NCBI GenBank assembly: GCA_029237695.1
Contig: CM055265.1
Coordinates: 121,721,078 to 121,785,077 of the forward strand
Length of the DNA stretch: 64,000 nt
Origin: Conchocele bisecta
Lineage: Eukaryota > Mollusca > Bivalvia > Lucinida > Thyasiridae
Reading direction: 5' to 3'
Under the pieces are notes generated by a model. That model made no database searches and had not been told where the DNA came from. It worked only from the letters and a program-made list of their open reading frames with translations. Positions 1 through 11,025 of this stretch are shown piece after piece (positions within the stretch are counted from its first letter, which is position 1; every line of letters begins with the position of its first letter). The translations under genes and the position numbers were made by a program.

Positions 1-940
1 CGTTAACAATGACCTAAATACAAGATGTATACATACGCGTCACAAAAGAAATAGCGCCGTGATATCTGACTGTATTTTGAAAACAGGCTACATAAGCTGC
101 GAGAGGCTCGCAGCTAATAATATACAACTAATACTTCGATCGATTGGAATCGGTAAGTTTCTCATTCTAAGGAAGAGGTCGTAATTATGAGCAAGGCTTT
201 ATTTGTTAGATATATGTCTACATATGTCTCTGGAATGATATGCGACGTCAGTTCAGCTCATCAGGAGACATAATTCATGATGTCCCCAATCACAAAGTAT
301 ATTACTGTTGTTTTATTTTGGAATAAAATATCTGACAGTTTAAATTTACAACATACATTTACAATGGATTTTGTGACAGTAAAAGTATGTAAATGAAACC
401 ATGCTTATTAGCATATATTCTTAATTTGGCCTTGCAAATATAAGTGTGTGATGAATTTCAACGGTCAATTTATTCAAAGTCATTTATATGACCCTTATTC
501 AAAGGATGCATCGACATTGCAAACAAAATATGCATTTATGTAGATGTGAGTAGTGTGGCTTCTATTATTTGCGACCAACCTGGAGGCTGAGGTTGTGACA
601 TCCTCCTGATATCTGATAAGGCTTTATGTTGATGATTGAAAGCATCACCTGCGATTACTTTGCTGATAACTGTCTATGATGTAGACCATCATAAAACTAC
701 ATATTGTAAACTGCATTGTTATCTTGTATGTCATTGCTTATTTTGTGAATACTGAAACAACCGGAGGCTGGCTGCAGACGATAACACGAGGTACATCTGT
801 AAACCCAGTTTAAATTGACAGATCAAACATGTCCGAAATTCACGGGTTATTTTTACCATTTCACCCCTGAATTTATAACATGTACATTCCAATGTTAATT
901 TTCAGACCAATCCAATCGTCACAAACTGATGTTAAGACTA
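1..940. other. Unassigned AT-rich sequence
   Basis: I see no supported coding exon, RNA gene or recognisable repeat in this stretch on either strand. Confidence 0.5.
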
Positions 941-944
941 TTCC

Positions 945-1860
945 ATTTATAACAAGAAACGAGGCAAAGCCACGAAGGCCAGGTTTTTCCAAGCATAGAC
1001 ACTTGGATAATATAATTATATATACCCACTTTTTGTAGACTAGATGGCCGTGGCCTGCATGTTGCGCCTTAGGGCGAGGCATGGACACTAAAAAAATAGA
1101 TATAGTAGATGGAAAAACTTTAACCAAAAAACTTTAACCAGAAACACGGACGTACGGACGTATGGACGGACGTATGCCAAAATGCCGACGATATCGCGCT
1201 GACAATGATGATAAACACCCATGTGAAGTATCAAGGTAATGGGTGAAGCAGTTGCAGAGATATAGTACACGAAAAAACTTTAAAAAAAAATCAAAGTAAT
1301 TTGACCTTGACATTGGGCATAGGGGCCGCACGGTTGGGGGGTAGAATGAAAATATGGATGATGATAAACACCCATGTGAAGTTTAAAAAAAAATGGTCAC
1401 ATGTTGGAGAGTTGTATGTGGTAGGCACCCCTTGGTTATGAAGCTGTGAAAGTTTGGTGGTCCTAGGTGGTACAGTACCAAAGAAATGGACTTAAACACG
1501 AAAACTTAACATTGTAAACGCGAAAACTTAACATTGAAAATGGCTAAGTCGACTGCGCGGAAAAAATGGGTCAAGTTAAAAAAAAAAGGTAACATGTTGG
1601 ATAGTGATATGTGGTGGGCACCCATTGATTATGAAGCTGTGAAAGTTTGGTGGTCCTAGGTGGTACAGTAACCAAGAAATGGACTCAAACACGAAAACTT
1701 AACATTGATTGTGGACGCCGCCCGCCCGCCCGGCTTTCGCCAATCCAATAGCCTGGATTTTTTTTCAAAAAACCTGGCTAAAAAGCCCGCCGCCCGCCGC
1801 CCGCCGCCCGCCCGGCTTTCGCCAATCCAATAGCCTGGATTTTTTTCTTCAAAAAACATG
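945..1860 (-). repeat. Inverted copy of the A/B satellite element
   Basis: Read on the - strand this is the same composite as 38-45.7 kb. It has the A unit (CACCTAGGACCACCAAAC, CATATCACTATCCAAC) about twice, the GC-rich GGGC tract (1713-1815), B-unit sequence (GCAACTGCTTCACCC) and the terminal block ending at the CTTTGCCTCGTTTCTTGT side (about 950-1110). It is a much shorter version and shows that the element exists as a dispersed unit. Confidence 0.8.
1713..1815 (-). repeat. GGGC-rich tract, G-quadruplex-like
   Basis: Runs of CCCGCC (GGGCGG on the - strand) flank a repeated segment CAATAGCCTGGATTTTTT. The same GC tract separates A units at 38.16, 38.55, 39.15 and 41.67 kb. Confidence 0.6.
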
Positions 1861-1989
1861 GCTAAAAATGGTATGTGAAAACATGCAAATAAAAAAAATT
1901 ACTTGTAAAAAGTGCAGATCCTGATGAGACGGCTCGTTATGATAATCACTGTTTGCAAACGCCGCTATGTTTTAATAAGCTTATATTTA

Positions 1990-2945
1990 AGGGTAGGTAT
2001 TGGCTTCCAAACCCGGTCCTTATGGTTCAAAGGGTATTAAGGGATTATCAGTAGCCGGCGGTCATTACTTGGACTCACATGACCTCGCACGTCTGGTACG
2101 CGTATACACAGTTGTTAATTGGTTAAATATGATAAACAAAATTATGTGGCACATGACACCGAGATTGATACGCATACAAAATAACTTCAAACAATTTAAC
2201 CGCAGGAGGGGGCGGGGCATATGTTTGAGCTGTCCATTTCAGTGACTCCAACTTCTAATAGTGTGTCTCATTGTGTTTGCGACCAGCTTCGAGACAGATC
2301 ACGGTATTCACCATTCAGTCTGTGAAACCGCGACCACTGTCTTCCTTCAAGCGAACAGTATAGATCGTTAGAAGGTTGCATGTGACAGTACTACATGTAA
2401 CAGATCGGTAACTAAGCTGGGCACATATCACATAAGCTCTGTTTCTGCAGTCGTATCCTCAATTTGGACCGTCGGGTGGCATAAAGACAACGAGAGGCTC
2501 GTGTCAGCTTGCGCATGCACTCAATCCAACTAGGTACTGGGTCATAAGAATACATTATTTTTTATGACCCAGCCAGGTACTAGCTATATGTGCTTCATTT
2601 AATCACTAAACAACACTGCCGAATATGTAAGATCCTACATGTAATACAACTGCGAACATATATAACTACCATGTCATGTATTTATTAAATGCACGATACT
2701 TATTATTATAATATATCCCTTTTGATTAGCCGGTAAATCAATATGCCGGGTATCTCACTAATAACAATGATCGACCTTGTTGCAAATATGAAACATTTTT
2801 TTATCGGGTGGTACGTATCAGGAGGACATTTTAAATAATGGAAATTAATTGACTCATATATATATTTCCATTGTGCTATTATTTGTTGGACTGCAACAGA
2901 CTGGATATGTGCTAAGGTATGTCGGGGCTTGGTATGTGTAGGGCG
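1990..2945. other. Unassigned sequence with one degraded repeat
   Basis: Around 2262-2425 there is a degraded relative of the GCGACCAGTGTAG family. No coding exon is supported. The rest is AT-rich sequence without recognisable features. Confidence 0.4.
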
Positions 2946-2951
2946 CGAGTA

Positions 2952-3213
2952 CAGGGGCGTCGGAACAGGTCCGGCAGCTTCTGGACCAATAATTGTGACA
3001 AAACCATGTTTTTTATTGAACTATATTCGGAATTCATTATACCAATAATGTTAATATTTTTTTCTGCAATGTTTCTCATTTGTCATAAAAGTGTATGTTG
3101 TTACCACTCAGTAGAATCGTCTCGGCGAGACGGTTCTACTGAGTGCACGGTAACAACATACACTTTAGGTGGGTATATAGCGAGGGCACCCAGTAGATTC
3201 ACCGGACCAATCT
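2952..3213. mobile_element. MITE with CAGGGGCGTC end
   Basis: It begins CAGGGGCGTCGGAACAGGTC and has a central perfect hairpin (about 3096-3166) with arms GTTGTTACCACTCAGTAGAA around CTCGGCGAG. A second copy in the other orientation is at 28768-29004. The CAGGGGCG terminus resembles hAT elements. Confidence 0.7.
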
Positions 3214-3751
3214 TTATCGTCTCGGGTTCACATGGAGAAATTCATGGTGAAGTGGTGAATAATGGTGGGGTTGTTCAAATCAATCGAGTTTGCCATCTTT
3301 CTGTCGTTGTGACGTTGTGCAGATTTCATTCCATGTTATGGATATTTCATTTTCTCTGCTTGTTTTGCTAGTTTCTAAATTGGTAATTTATTGTATCCAA
3401 TTGGCGTAGTACACATTTCACCGTCGATTATTGGTGAAAAAGTATATGGTCACGTTTGCTGACAACAGTTGATGGTATTTTACCTAACCAAATGACATAT
3501 TTGTGACGTCATCAATGCTTGCGTACACAGAGAACCTGTCAACTGTAAAAATGTTTGTGCGACAAGGCTATGTTATTGAGTTTGTTTTGCTTTTTATTTA
3601 ACATTATACTTAGTTGCATTAACCGCTCTCTTTGCTTGCTTATTCAGATCCCTGCACAAGCTGTTGCATGATCACTTGTTTTGGTTCAACTAAAATTGTC
3701 ACCCCACCCACCACAAATTGGCACACTGTCGCACATGCACTTTGTCAAATT

Positions 3752-4173
3752 GTGGTATGAACGACAGAACGTTCTTTAAATCATACCTAATTTTACTCTG
3801 ATATTAAATATCTACAAGGTAGGACACTCGCCATCTTTTCAACCAATGGAAGTGGTACTAGTGTACCTTGGGCCCGGCTCGCTAATTTCAGTAATTGTAA
3901 CGCGCGAGAAGGCCGGGACCAGCAAGTAACGCGCGAGAAGGCCGGGAACAATGCGCGAGAAGACCGGGACCCTGCTGGTCCCGGCCTTCTCGCGCGTTAA
4001 GCAGAGTCCCGGCCTTCTCGCGCGTTTCAATTACTGAATTAGCGAGCCGGGCCCAAGGTAAATACTCTACTTCCGTTGGTTGAAAAGATGGCGAGTGTCC
4101 TACCTTCTAATTATTTAATATCGGAGTATAATTGGGTATGATTTAAATAGGCTTTTCTCGTTCATACCACAAA
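3752..4173. mobile_element. 420-bp near-perfect palindrome with GC-rich core
   Basis: The arms start TTGTGGTATGAACGA (3752) and end TCGTTCATACCACAA (4173). Internally they match through GACACTCGCCATC, CTTTTCAACCAA and TAGCGAGCCGGGCCCAAG. The core (about 3897-4026) is a minisatellite of AACGCGCGAGAAGGCCGGG in both orientations. No coding content. Confidence 0.85.
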
Positions 4174-4201
4174 GTACCTGTGCACTCTCGTAGACATATT
4201 T

Positions 4202-4712
4202 GCAGCCACAGGCATTCGGTGTGTTTCGGCTTTCATCGGTATAACTGTTATCTATATGAACATTTTATTCATCTAACTTTGGTTGGACACGACATTGTAT
4301 CATAACAAATTCCACGATTTTATTAACGCTAATGTGAATATTTTTGCAGAAAGTGCACATGGTCATTTGAGAATTATTGTTATCTTGCTAAAATAACATA
4401 GTTAGAACATAATTTTGCAAAGAATATCGAATTACAAGCTGCTTTTCTTAGGTCGGACACAACCTTGTATCATAACAAATGAAATAATGTGTTTAAGGCT
4501 CTAACGTCAATATTTTTGTGGCAAGTAATTAGTTCATTTGAGAATTATCGTTATCCTGCAGAAATACATAGAATGCATAGAAAATTACAATTTTAAACAT
4601 GTTATTTTGTTAAGATACGAGGTCGTGTCCGACCAAAGTTAGAAGCCTTGTTCATATATATAGTTATACCGATGAAAGTCGAAACACGCCGAATGCCTGT
4701 GGTAGCAGCCTG
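4202..4712. mobile_element. Foldback element, 85-bp arms
   Basis: The left arm (4202-4290: CCACAGGCATTCGG, CTTTCATCGGTATAACTG, GTTGGACACGAC) is repeated inverted at 4625-4710. The interior is a direct repeat of about 170 bp (CTTGTATCATAACAAAT, TTTGAGAATTATYGTTATC) at about 4279 and 4449. Confidence 0.75.
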
Positions 4713-4797
4713 TAACTCTGTGACCTCCCGTACCATACGTACGGTTGCGAACAGTATTGAGTAACTCTTGCAATCTACCGGTACTTGTAGAGGTCAC

Positions 4798-4915
4798 GAG
4801 ACATCTCGACCCCAGGACATCTCGGCCCAGGACATCTTGACCCCAAGACATCTCATCCCAGGACATCTCGACCCTAGGACATCTCGACCCCAGAATACCC
4901 AAGACATTTCAACTC
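4798..4915. repeat. 15-bp minisatellite GACATCTCGACCCCA
   Basis: About seven imperfect units. It is preceded by TTGCGAACAGTA and ACTCTTGCAATCTAC (about 4747-4780). The same head and array occur inverted at 5805-5980. Confidence 0.85.
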
Positions 4916-5076
4916 CAAGTCAATGTTTGCCATATAGGTGTGAAAAGTATTTTACAGGTAGCCAGTGACAATAAAAACAGAAATTTATCATTTTAAAAAT
5001 GATATTTTCTGGAATATTGTCTCTGCTTATCGATAAAATAAGCATGTAATTGACAAGAATACATATTTTTTAAAGA

Positions 5077-5082
5077 TTTATT
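5077..5082 (-). terminator. Poly(A) signal for the - strand exon
   Basis: TTTATT on the + strand reads AATAAA on the - strand, about 330 bp past the stop of the 5411-5667 exon. Its use is inferred. Confidence 0.35.
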
Positions 5083-5203
5083 ATGAATTCATAACGTAAT
5101 ATAACGACATAACATACACAATGTATATATCTGTGTGTGTGTTTCCAGCCCTCACAACAAGAGTGTGTGAAATTCGTGAAGTCTAATCAGGGCCTACACT
5201 CTC

Positions 5204-5412
5204 CACGTTGCTAAAACGAGTGTTAACAGTTAGCAAGGAGACACACACACACATATATAGAATCCAAGACAGTGCATGAGCACATACAGCACTTAGTTTT
5301 ACTGTTCTTTACATCCTAAAACGAGTATTAACAGTTATCATGGAGACACACACATATATAATCCAAGACAGTGAGCACATACAGCACTTAGTTTTACTGT
5401 TCTTTACACCCT
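5204..5412. repeat. Tandem duplication, about 105-bp unit x2
   Basis: Two adjacent units (about 5204-5316 and 5317-5412) share ACGAG, TTAACAGTTA, a (CA)n tract, ATCCAAGACAGTG and AGCACATACAGCACTTAG. They differ in the length of the CA tract. They lie in the probable 3' UTR of the - strand exon. Confidence 0.75.
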
Positions 5413-5667
5413 ACATGCCGTACACTTCGGCAATCTCCCGGAGGAAGTCCTCGCACACAATGTCATGATCGTCATAGCGATCCCACAGCACACTGATCCG
5501 GGCGTCCATGCTGACGTACACTGCGCGGCGATGGCGTCCCAGGGCGGACTCGGACACCAGCTGCATCTGGAGGTTGACGAGGCTGGCCTCATGACGCAGT
5601 AGACGGAGGAGAACGTACATCGTCACTGGGCCGCGTCCCGCTTTCCCGTTCATACGTCTGTGCCATC
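5411..5667 (-). CDS. Unrecognised terminal exon (85 codons)
   Basis: I do not recognise this protein. On the - strand an acceptor (pyrimidine tract then TTTTCAG) is followed by an open frame to TAG at 5411-5413. Reading starts two bases into the exon with WHRRMNGKAGRGPVTM and ends FLREIAEVYGM. The protein is basic at the start, then helical and amphipathic (LLRLLRHEASLVNLQMQLV), then acidic (DRYDDHD, CEDFLRE). Base composition is clearly more GC-rich than the flanks, as expected of coding DNA here. An AATAAA on the - strand (5077-5082) lies about 330 bp past the stop. An internal ATG start is possible but the acceptor argues for a last exon. No partner exon was found up to 7 kb. Confidence 0.5.
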
Positions 5668-5804
5668 CTGAAAATAATGAAACAACATTTTATTGCATAT
5701 ATATGTTAGTGTAATCAATAAAACATTAAATTTTACGTTTTTAATTATATATTCCCGTATTAAATGTTGAAATGAGGCAATACATGTGCACATTTTATAT
5801 TTGG

Positions 5805-5980
5805 GGTCGAGATGTCCTGGGGTCGAGATGTCTCAGCCTTTTTGGGCCATCTGGGGTCGAGATGTCCTGGGGTCGAGATGTCTTGGGGGTGGACTTGGGG
5901 TCGAGATGTCCTGGGGTCGAGATGTCTGGCAGCCCTTGTAGATTGCCAAGAGTTTATAGCAAGAGTTACTGTTCGCAAAT
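5805..5980. repeat. Inverted 15-bp minisatellite GGGGTCGAGATGTCC
   Basis: Reverse complement of the array at 4798-4915, followed by the inverted head GTAGATTGCCAAGAGTT and GAGTTACTGTTCGCAA. With the left array it brackets the - strand exon. Confidence 0.85.
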
Positions 5981-5984
5981 ATCA

Positions 5985-7060
5985 TAAACGGGTTCTTGAC
6001 GAACAGTACTACATATTTCAATTCATTAAGGCTTCTTTCGGTATTTCTGAAATTCTGTTGATTCGGAATATCGGTAGTGGCACCTTCCGTGAATTGTGCG
6101 CAAAGATTCTAAGGTGTGAAAGTGAACTCGACCCACATAGTTTTAACCAATAACACTGAAACATGTTGTCAAGATTGATGTCATTGGCCTGAACCCCAAA
6201 CGAAAGTCAAACATTTGTATATTGTCTGAAAAATGTCAAATATTCTTGGTTTGCATTGCAAGCTTTCTAAGCGGAGGGTTGTTTAATTTATGTCTACACG
6301 TACATGCCATATGCGAGCTGCATGTTTTCTGCTTTATAGGCAACAGGTTGCATACGGTACATGTAGCTGCACGTTTTCCGCTTTATAGGCAACTTGTTGT
6401 ACTATATCGCTACACCACGCTATACAGGAAAAATATGCGTAATAGCATTTACACTTCGCGCACTAAACTATAGAAAAAACCTGCAGGGCATTGAAGTTCA
6501 TACTTCGCTATATTGTTATTAAGACACAACTCTACACTATGACACAAAATATTACCATAAAGTTACCTAATAAAGTGTGTATTAGCAAAATTCTTAGGTC
6601 ACTCTCCACGAAGTACATGTAGTAAGTAAATATAGAACGCTTGAAACGCACATTTGGAAAGAATACTCTGTCACAACGCTTATAATGTAATGCAGTTTAT
6701 TGAAATGTAATTACAGTTATGTACTCAGAACTAGGTGTGTGCATGATACTGGATTTGATAATGGATAAAGAGTGAATGTTTCTGATTACATATTCAAATT
6801 TTTACGTAATGACGTACTGTTACGGATGTGTCAAATGGGAGCAAAACAAAATTGTCGCGTGTAATGCAGACACGATCTCCGCATAGAAAGTTTGATGGAA
6901 AATCGCTCAATTGTGTGGCTTGTAATGTCTGAAATGTAGGAATAAATATATGCAGATCCCATATTCTATCGTGTGTCTCCTGAATTGATAGAACCCAAAT
7001 TTGGATTTTTGTGTTGAGAATAGATGATGTAATCGATCAGAAATCCAGTGTAATTATTGT
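5985..7060. other. Mostly unassigned sequence
   Basis: The only structure seen is a two-copy short repeat, AGCTGCAYGTTTTCYGC and CTTTATAGGCAAC, at 6316-6350 and 6365-6399 (49-bp spacing). No coding exon is supported. Confidence 0.45.
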
Positions 7061-7439
7061 TTGAAAGAGCTTTGATATCTTAGGGACTTTTAACACTATA
7101 AGTACAAAATACTCACAACAATTTTAAAATAGTCACTTGTAATACTAAAATATGTATTGACTTTGAAATCAGGGGGTACAATGTGCTTTAGACACTAATA
7201 TCTGGAGCGCTGTATATTTGCAGTCACCGGATAAGCTGCGTATTTGCTTAAATACTCGATTGAAATCAGAAGTAGCGAGTATCATTTCAAAGCAAACTAT
7301 TAAATAATTGCTGTCTGTTCATGTGTAAACAAACAGTAGTGTTATTTTATTTTACCCAATGAAAATTTTGAAATTCCCAATTGCTTCAGAAATGATGGAG
7401 TGACAATACTCAATTACTAATTCCTTATCTGGAGCGCTG
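7061..7439. mobile_element. CTCCAGATAAGG-family MITE(s), degraded
   Basis: The right end is CCTTATCTGGAGCGCTG (7423-7439), and a second end CTGGAGCGCTG lies at 7202-7212. They share CAATTGCTTCAGAAATGAT (inverted) with the copy at 51413-51818. This looks like two fused or overlapping copies. Confidence 0.6.
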
Positions 7440-7687
7440 TTTTTGTATTAATTATTAGTCTACCATTTCTCTCCGTCGGACTTGTGGGAATATTGTACGA
7501 CAACTGCTTAGCTGCTTGTTGTCTCTTATGAATGACCCAGATAAACAATTTTAAAGCATATCAGTGTCTTTGGGTAGTTTGCAAAGTTTGTGCGACACAA
7601 ACCCATTTAGAATGAAATTATTATGAAAATTTCTTTCCAAGCATGAGATGCCTCACAGAATTACAGGGGCGGATCCAGCGTTTGGGG

Positions 7688-7808
7688 AACGGGGGGGGGG
7701 GGGGAGTTCTAGTTGCGAAGGTAACTTGTAATCTACTCCCGTACCGTCCGTAGAGCTAGCTACGGACAGCACGGGAGTAATTGCAGGAGTTACCGTTCGC
7801 AACTAGGG
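7688..7808. repeat. G-run followed by a hairpin element
   Basis: A run of about 15 G at 7689-7703 precedes a hairpin. Its arms are TTGCGAAGGTAACTT / GAGTTACCGTTCGCAA and CTACTCCCGTACCGTCCGTA / its inverse, around AGAGCTAGCT (7712-7805). The TTGCGAA...GTAACT ends match the heads of the 4.7 and 5.9 kb minisatellites. Confidence 0.65.
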
Positions 7809-8227
7809 GGTTGTCCTATTTTCGAGCTCATGTCCGTCGTCGTCGTCTGTGAACATTTTCAAACGTCTTCTCTTCGGTAACCATTGGGCCTATAGTCACC
7901 AAACTTCATGGTCCTTAGGTAGGGGGATTACAAAATTGTTAAAATGACGTCATTGCGTAATCCAAGATGGCCGCCATCTAAAAATAGCACAAATTCTTCA
8001 AACATCTTTCTCTCAAGAACCGCCAACCGGATTTCGACAAAACCTGGTAGGAATGATCGATGTACAATGCTCTTTCAAAGTTGAACCGCTTGGCCCATGG
8101 TAGCCAAACTTAAAAATTGTGGTCCATGTGTGAAGCCTTTTCAGATTTGTTAAAATGGAGATCATCGCTAATCCAAGATTGCCGCCGTCTAAAAATAGCA
8201 TAAATTCTTTCGATGTTCTTAAAATGG

Positions 8228-8380
8228 TGGCCCCGTGCAGGCACCAGGGCGGGATCAACTGATCCTGAGAATAGTGCTGCAGTAGCCATTGCTTGTCGTA
8301 AAAGGCGACTAAACTGGCTTAACGATTGGGTTCATACTTTCCGGAACCCACTATACCGGATTTGGCCCTCATGTGCATGT
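8228..8380 (+). mobile_element. SINE head fragment
   Basis: It carries GGCACCAGGGCGGGATCAAC, then GCTTGTCGTAAAAGGCGAC and GGTTCATACTTTCCGGAA, and stops at TTTGGCCCTCATGTGC. The matching tail lies at 8603-8928, separated by about 225 bp of the host array. Confidence 0.65.
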
Positions 8381-8602
8381 TTGAAAGCCTTTTCAGATTT
8401 GTTTAATTGAGATTCATCGCTAAATCCAAGATTGCCAAGCCGTCTAACAAATAGCATAAATTCTTTCGAAGTTGTTAAAATGGTGACCCCAGGGGTCAAA
8501 AATGGGCGTGGCCTGTGGGTTCAAATTTTATTTTTGACCGAATATGGTCATGTCATATATCAAATTGAAGTTATCAATGAGGCGATCACTCTGGTGCATT
8601 TT

Positions 8603-8928
8603 TTGTGGCTTTCTTGTATGTGAGAGTTGAGTCGGGCTATGCCCCATATATAAAAGTAAGATTAGCGCTAATCCTATTACTTTTAGGGGATGGGATAAAT
8701 GATGCTGGTGTGGCGAGGGCCTGGCACCAGATCAGGTTGTTCTAATTTCAGACTGAATATATATTGATGTAAATATGTGATTCTGAAGTTGGGATTTACC
8801 CCCCTTGGGACAGGTGGATACGGGACTCGACCCCGTTGACCCGTCTGCGTGTAGACTCCCTGAGGCTTGTACCTCTATGTCAGAAAAGCGGACGTTAAAC
8901 CCTATTCACTCACTCACTCACTCACTCT
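8603..8928 (+). mobile_element. SINE tail fragment with (CACT)n end
   Basis: It starts TGGCTTTCTTGTATGTGAG and carries GGCACCAGATCAGGTTGTTC. It ends with CTCGACCCCGTTGACCCG, AGCGGACGTTAAACCC and (CACT)n. It is flanked on both sides by a roughly 130-bp repeat of the host array (8475-8605 and 8932-9055). Confidence 0.7.
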
Positions 8929-9760
8929 TAAAATGGTGACCCCAGGGTCAAAAATGGGCGTGGCCCGTGGGGTCAAATTTTATTTTTGACCGAATATGGT
9001 CATGTCATATATCAAATTGAAGTTATCAATGAGGCGATCACTCTGGTGCAATTTTTGTCGAAATCGGATGGTTATGTCATCCAATATGGCCGCCAAAAGG
9101 TCGTTCTTTTATAAGAGATTTCAAAATTCTTCTTCACATGAACCGTTTGGTGGCCAAACTTAAAAGTTATGGTCCATGGGTGAAGCCTTTTCAGATTTGT
9201 TAAAATGGAGGTCGTCGCTAATCCAAGATGGCCGCCATCTAAAAATAGCATAAATTCTTAAAAAATCTTCTTCTCATGAACCACTGGCTGGATTTCGACG
9301 AAACTTTGTAGGAATGATCGATGTACAATGCTCTTTCAAAGTTGTTAAAATGGTGACCACGGGGTCAAAAATTGGCGTGGCCTCTGGGGTCAAATTTTAT
9401 TTTTGACCGAATATGCTCATGTCGTATATCAAATTGAAGGTATCGATGAGGCGATTGCTCTGGTGCAATATTTGTCGGAATCGGATGATTATGTCATCCA
9501 TGATGGCCGCCAAAAGGTCCATTTATTCGAGATTTTGAATGTCTTTTTCTCAGGAACCACATGGCCGATGCTGGCCAAACTTCATAGTAAGTTAAGATCC
9601 ATGGGTGAAGCATTTTCAGATTTGGTAAAATGAGAGTCATCTGACAGACACTTAATCCAAGATGACCGCCATCTAAAACTCATATGAACTCAATGTCACA
9701 TTCTCCTCTGGTGTTCATGGAGTCAGGTGAGCGAATTAGGGCCATCGTGGCCCTCTTGTT

Positions 9761-10081
9761 TAATTATTTATACTAATTGAATGTGTTGCCTGAAAAAATA
9801 ATATTTTCGGCAGATTATAAAGTATGTTATTGCACGTCAAAAGTAACTACATGTACAGAGAATAAATAGTAATGTCCGTTAACATTTTAAGGAAACAGGG
9901 TTATCGTCCCTGATATCAGTGTGGAAATTTACGTCTGATATAAAATGTATAATAATGCCAATTAATATGTGGGGTAATGGTGAATGAATGTTTCTTTTGC
10001 CAGAAAATGTTATATGTACAGAATATACAAAACTATCTGTCTCACTATAATATAACCTACTGAGTGGGCATGCACCTTTAA
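9761..10081. mobile_element. TTAA-flanked MITE, left-truncated
   Basis: It shares CCTGAAAAAATAATATTTTC, GGAAACAGGGTTATCG and the right end GAGTGGGCATGCACCTTTAA with the intact copy at 58895-59403. The left half is missing. The break is exactly at the CTCTTGTT end of the preceding element. Confidence 0.75.
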
Positions 10082-10433
10082 TGTTGTACTAACTGCTTGA
10101 ATTAACATATATTTATTTGGTTAATATATTGTTTTATTTGCATGAAATTATGAATGTAATATGTCTTTTTTTTAGCATTGGGCCGTGATTATAAGACGTT
10201 CTTTGTATGTGATGTACTCAAATTTTGATTTCTTGAGTATCAGTTATGTCTTGTTCAATCACACAGTGGGCCCGCTCGTAACAAGCGGTTTCATCTGGAT
10301 CTGCACTACATTGTATGTGTCAATATTTAAGTTATTCTGTAATTCTCTCTTTTCTGGTTAATAGCGTAAATATCAAATGGAATATTCCCTTCCACTTACT
10401 TAACCAATTAAAAAAATGTTTAATGTTTATTTT

Positions 10434-10636
10434 CTATTTTGCACTCTTATCATCAAAAACATGCTTTGATAGCACTTTAGAATAATTTACAACATGATTT
10501 GACAGCACTTCAGAATCCTTTCCATTGGAAATTATTCTGAAGTGCTGTCAAACCATGTTTTTATTGAGAAATAAGGCAAGATATAAAAGAAACAGCAGAC
10601 GACAATTGTTGTGAGTAGCGGTCTAAGGGGTAATTA
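10434..10636. mobile_element. Foldback element related to 48295-48508
   Basis: The arms TTTGACAGCACTTCAGAAT / ATTCTGAAGTGCTGTCAAA surround CCATTGG. The flanks (ATCATCAAAAACATGCTTTG, AAACAGCAGACGACAA) match the family, but the terminal TTAACCC is degraded. Confidence 0.6.
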
Positions 10637-10772
10637 TTTTTGTTATTTATCGATGTAAGTATAATATGTTGTGACCACTCGTTGGAACTGTGTCGGAACC
10701 TCTAACCCGGACAATGCTCAGACTGTCTTATGCCCAATGTCTTTACATATTTACTCTGCATTTAAGACGAGC

Positions 10773-11001
10773 CATGTGATTTTGTATCTAAGAATATGTG
10801 CGATATTTCATGAAAGATATTCACAGAAACTGATATTTTCTGTATAATTTTATGACGTCGAAACTTGACGAAATGGTCACAGCAAAATTTGCTGTGAATA
10901 TTTCGTCAAATTTTGACACCATTTACGGAAAGTGTCGTACATTTTGTAAAATAATTTATCAGATATCGCTCATCTTCTGAGGTACATGTACAAAATCACA
11001 T
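10773..11001. mobile_element. Foldback MITE abutting exon 1
   Basis: The ends are CATGTGATTTTGTATCT (10773) and AGGTACATGTACAAAATCAC (10980-10999). An internal palindrome GACGAAATGGTCACAGC / GCTGTGAATATTTCGTC lies at the centre. It ends about 24 bp before the exon 1 acceptor junction. A sister copy sits in the 3' UTR (54679-54855). Confidence 0.7.
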
Positions 11002-11025
11002 TTATATTCCACGTTTTGCTTTTAG

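Larger units (their letters stand above)
7809..9760. mobile_element. Array-bearing element ending in hairpin + CTCTTGTT
   Basis: It begins with a GTC-rich segment (CATGTCCGTCGTCGTCGTC, 7831-7849). Imperfect tandem units follow that contain CCAAGATGGCCGCCATC and AAAAATAGCATAAATTC (about 7960, 8170, 8430, 9220, 9655). It ends with the hairpin GGGCCATCGTGGCCC (9739-9753) overlapping CTCTTGTT (9753-9760). SINE pieces interrupt it. The architecture is like bivalve pearl or Helitron-derived non-autonomous elements (inference). Confidence 0.7.

Noticed and set aside
2919..3371. 150-codon open frame
   Set aside because: It runs through a MITE with a perfect hairpin. The residues follow the palindrome and show no domain.
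5404..5592. Alternative frame on the - strand over the GC-rich exon
   Set aside because: It is out of frame with the splice acceptor-supported reading and is rich in low-information S/P/C residues; treated as a shadow.
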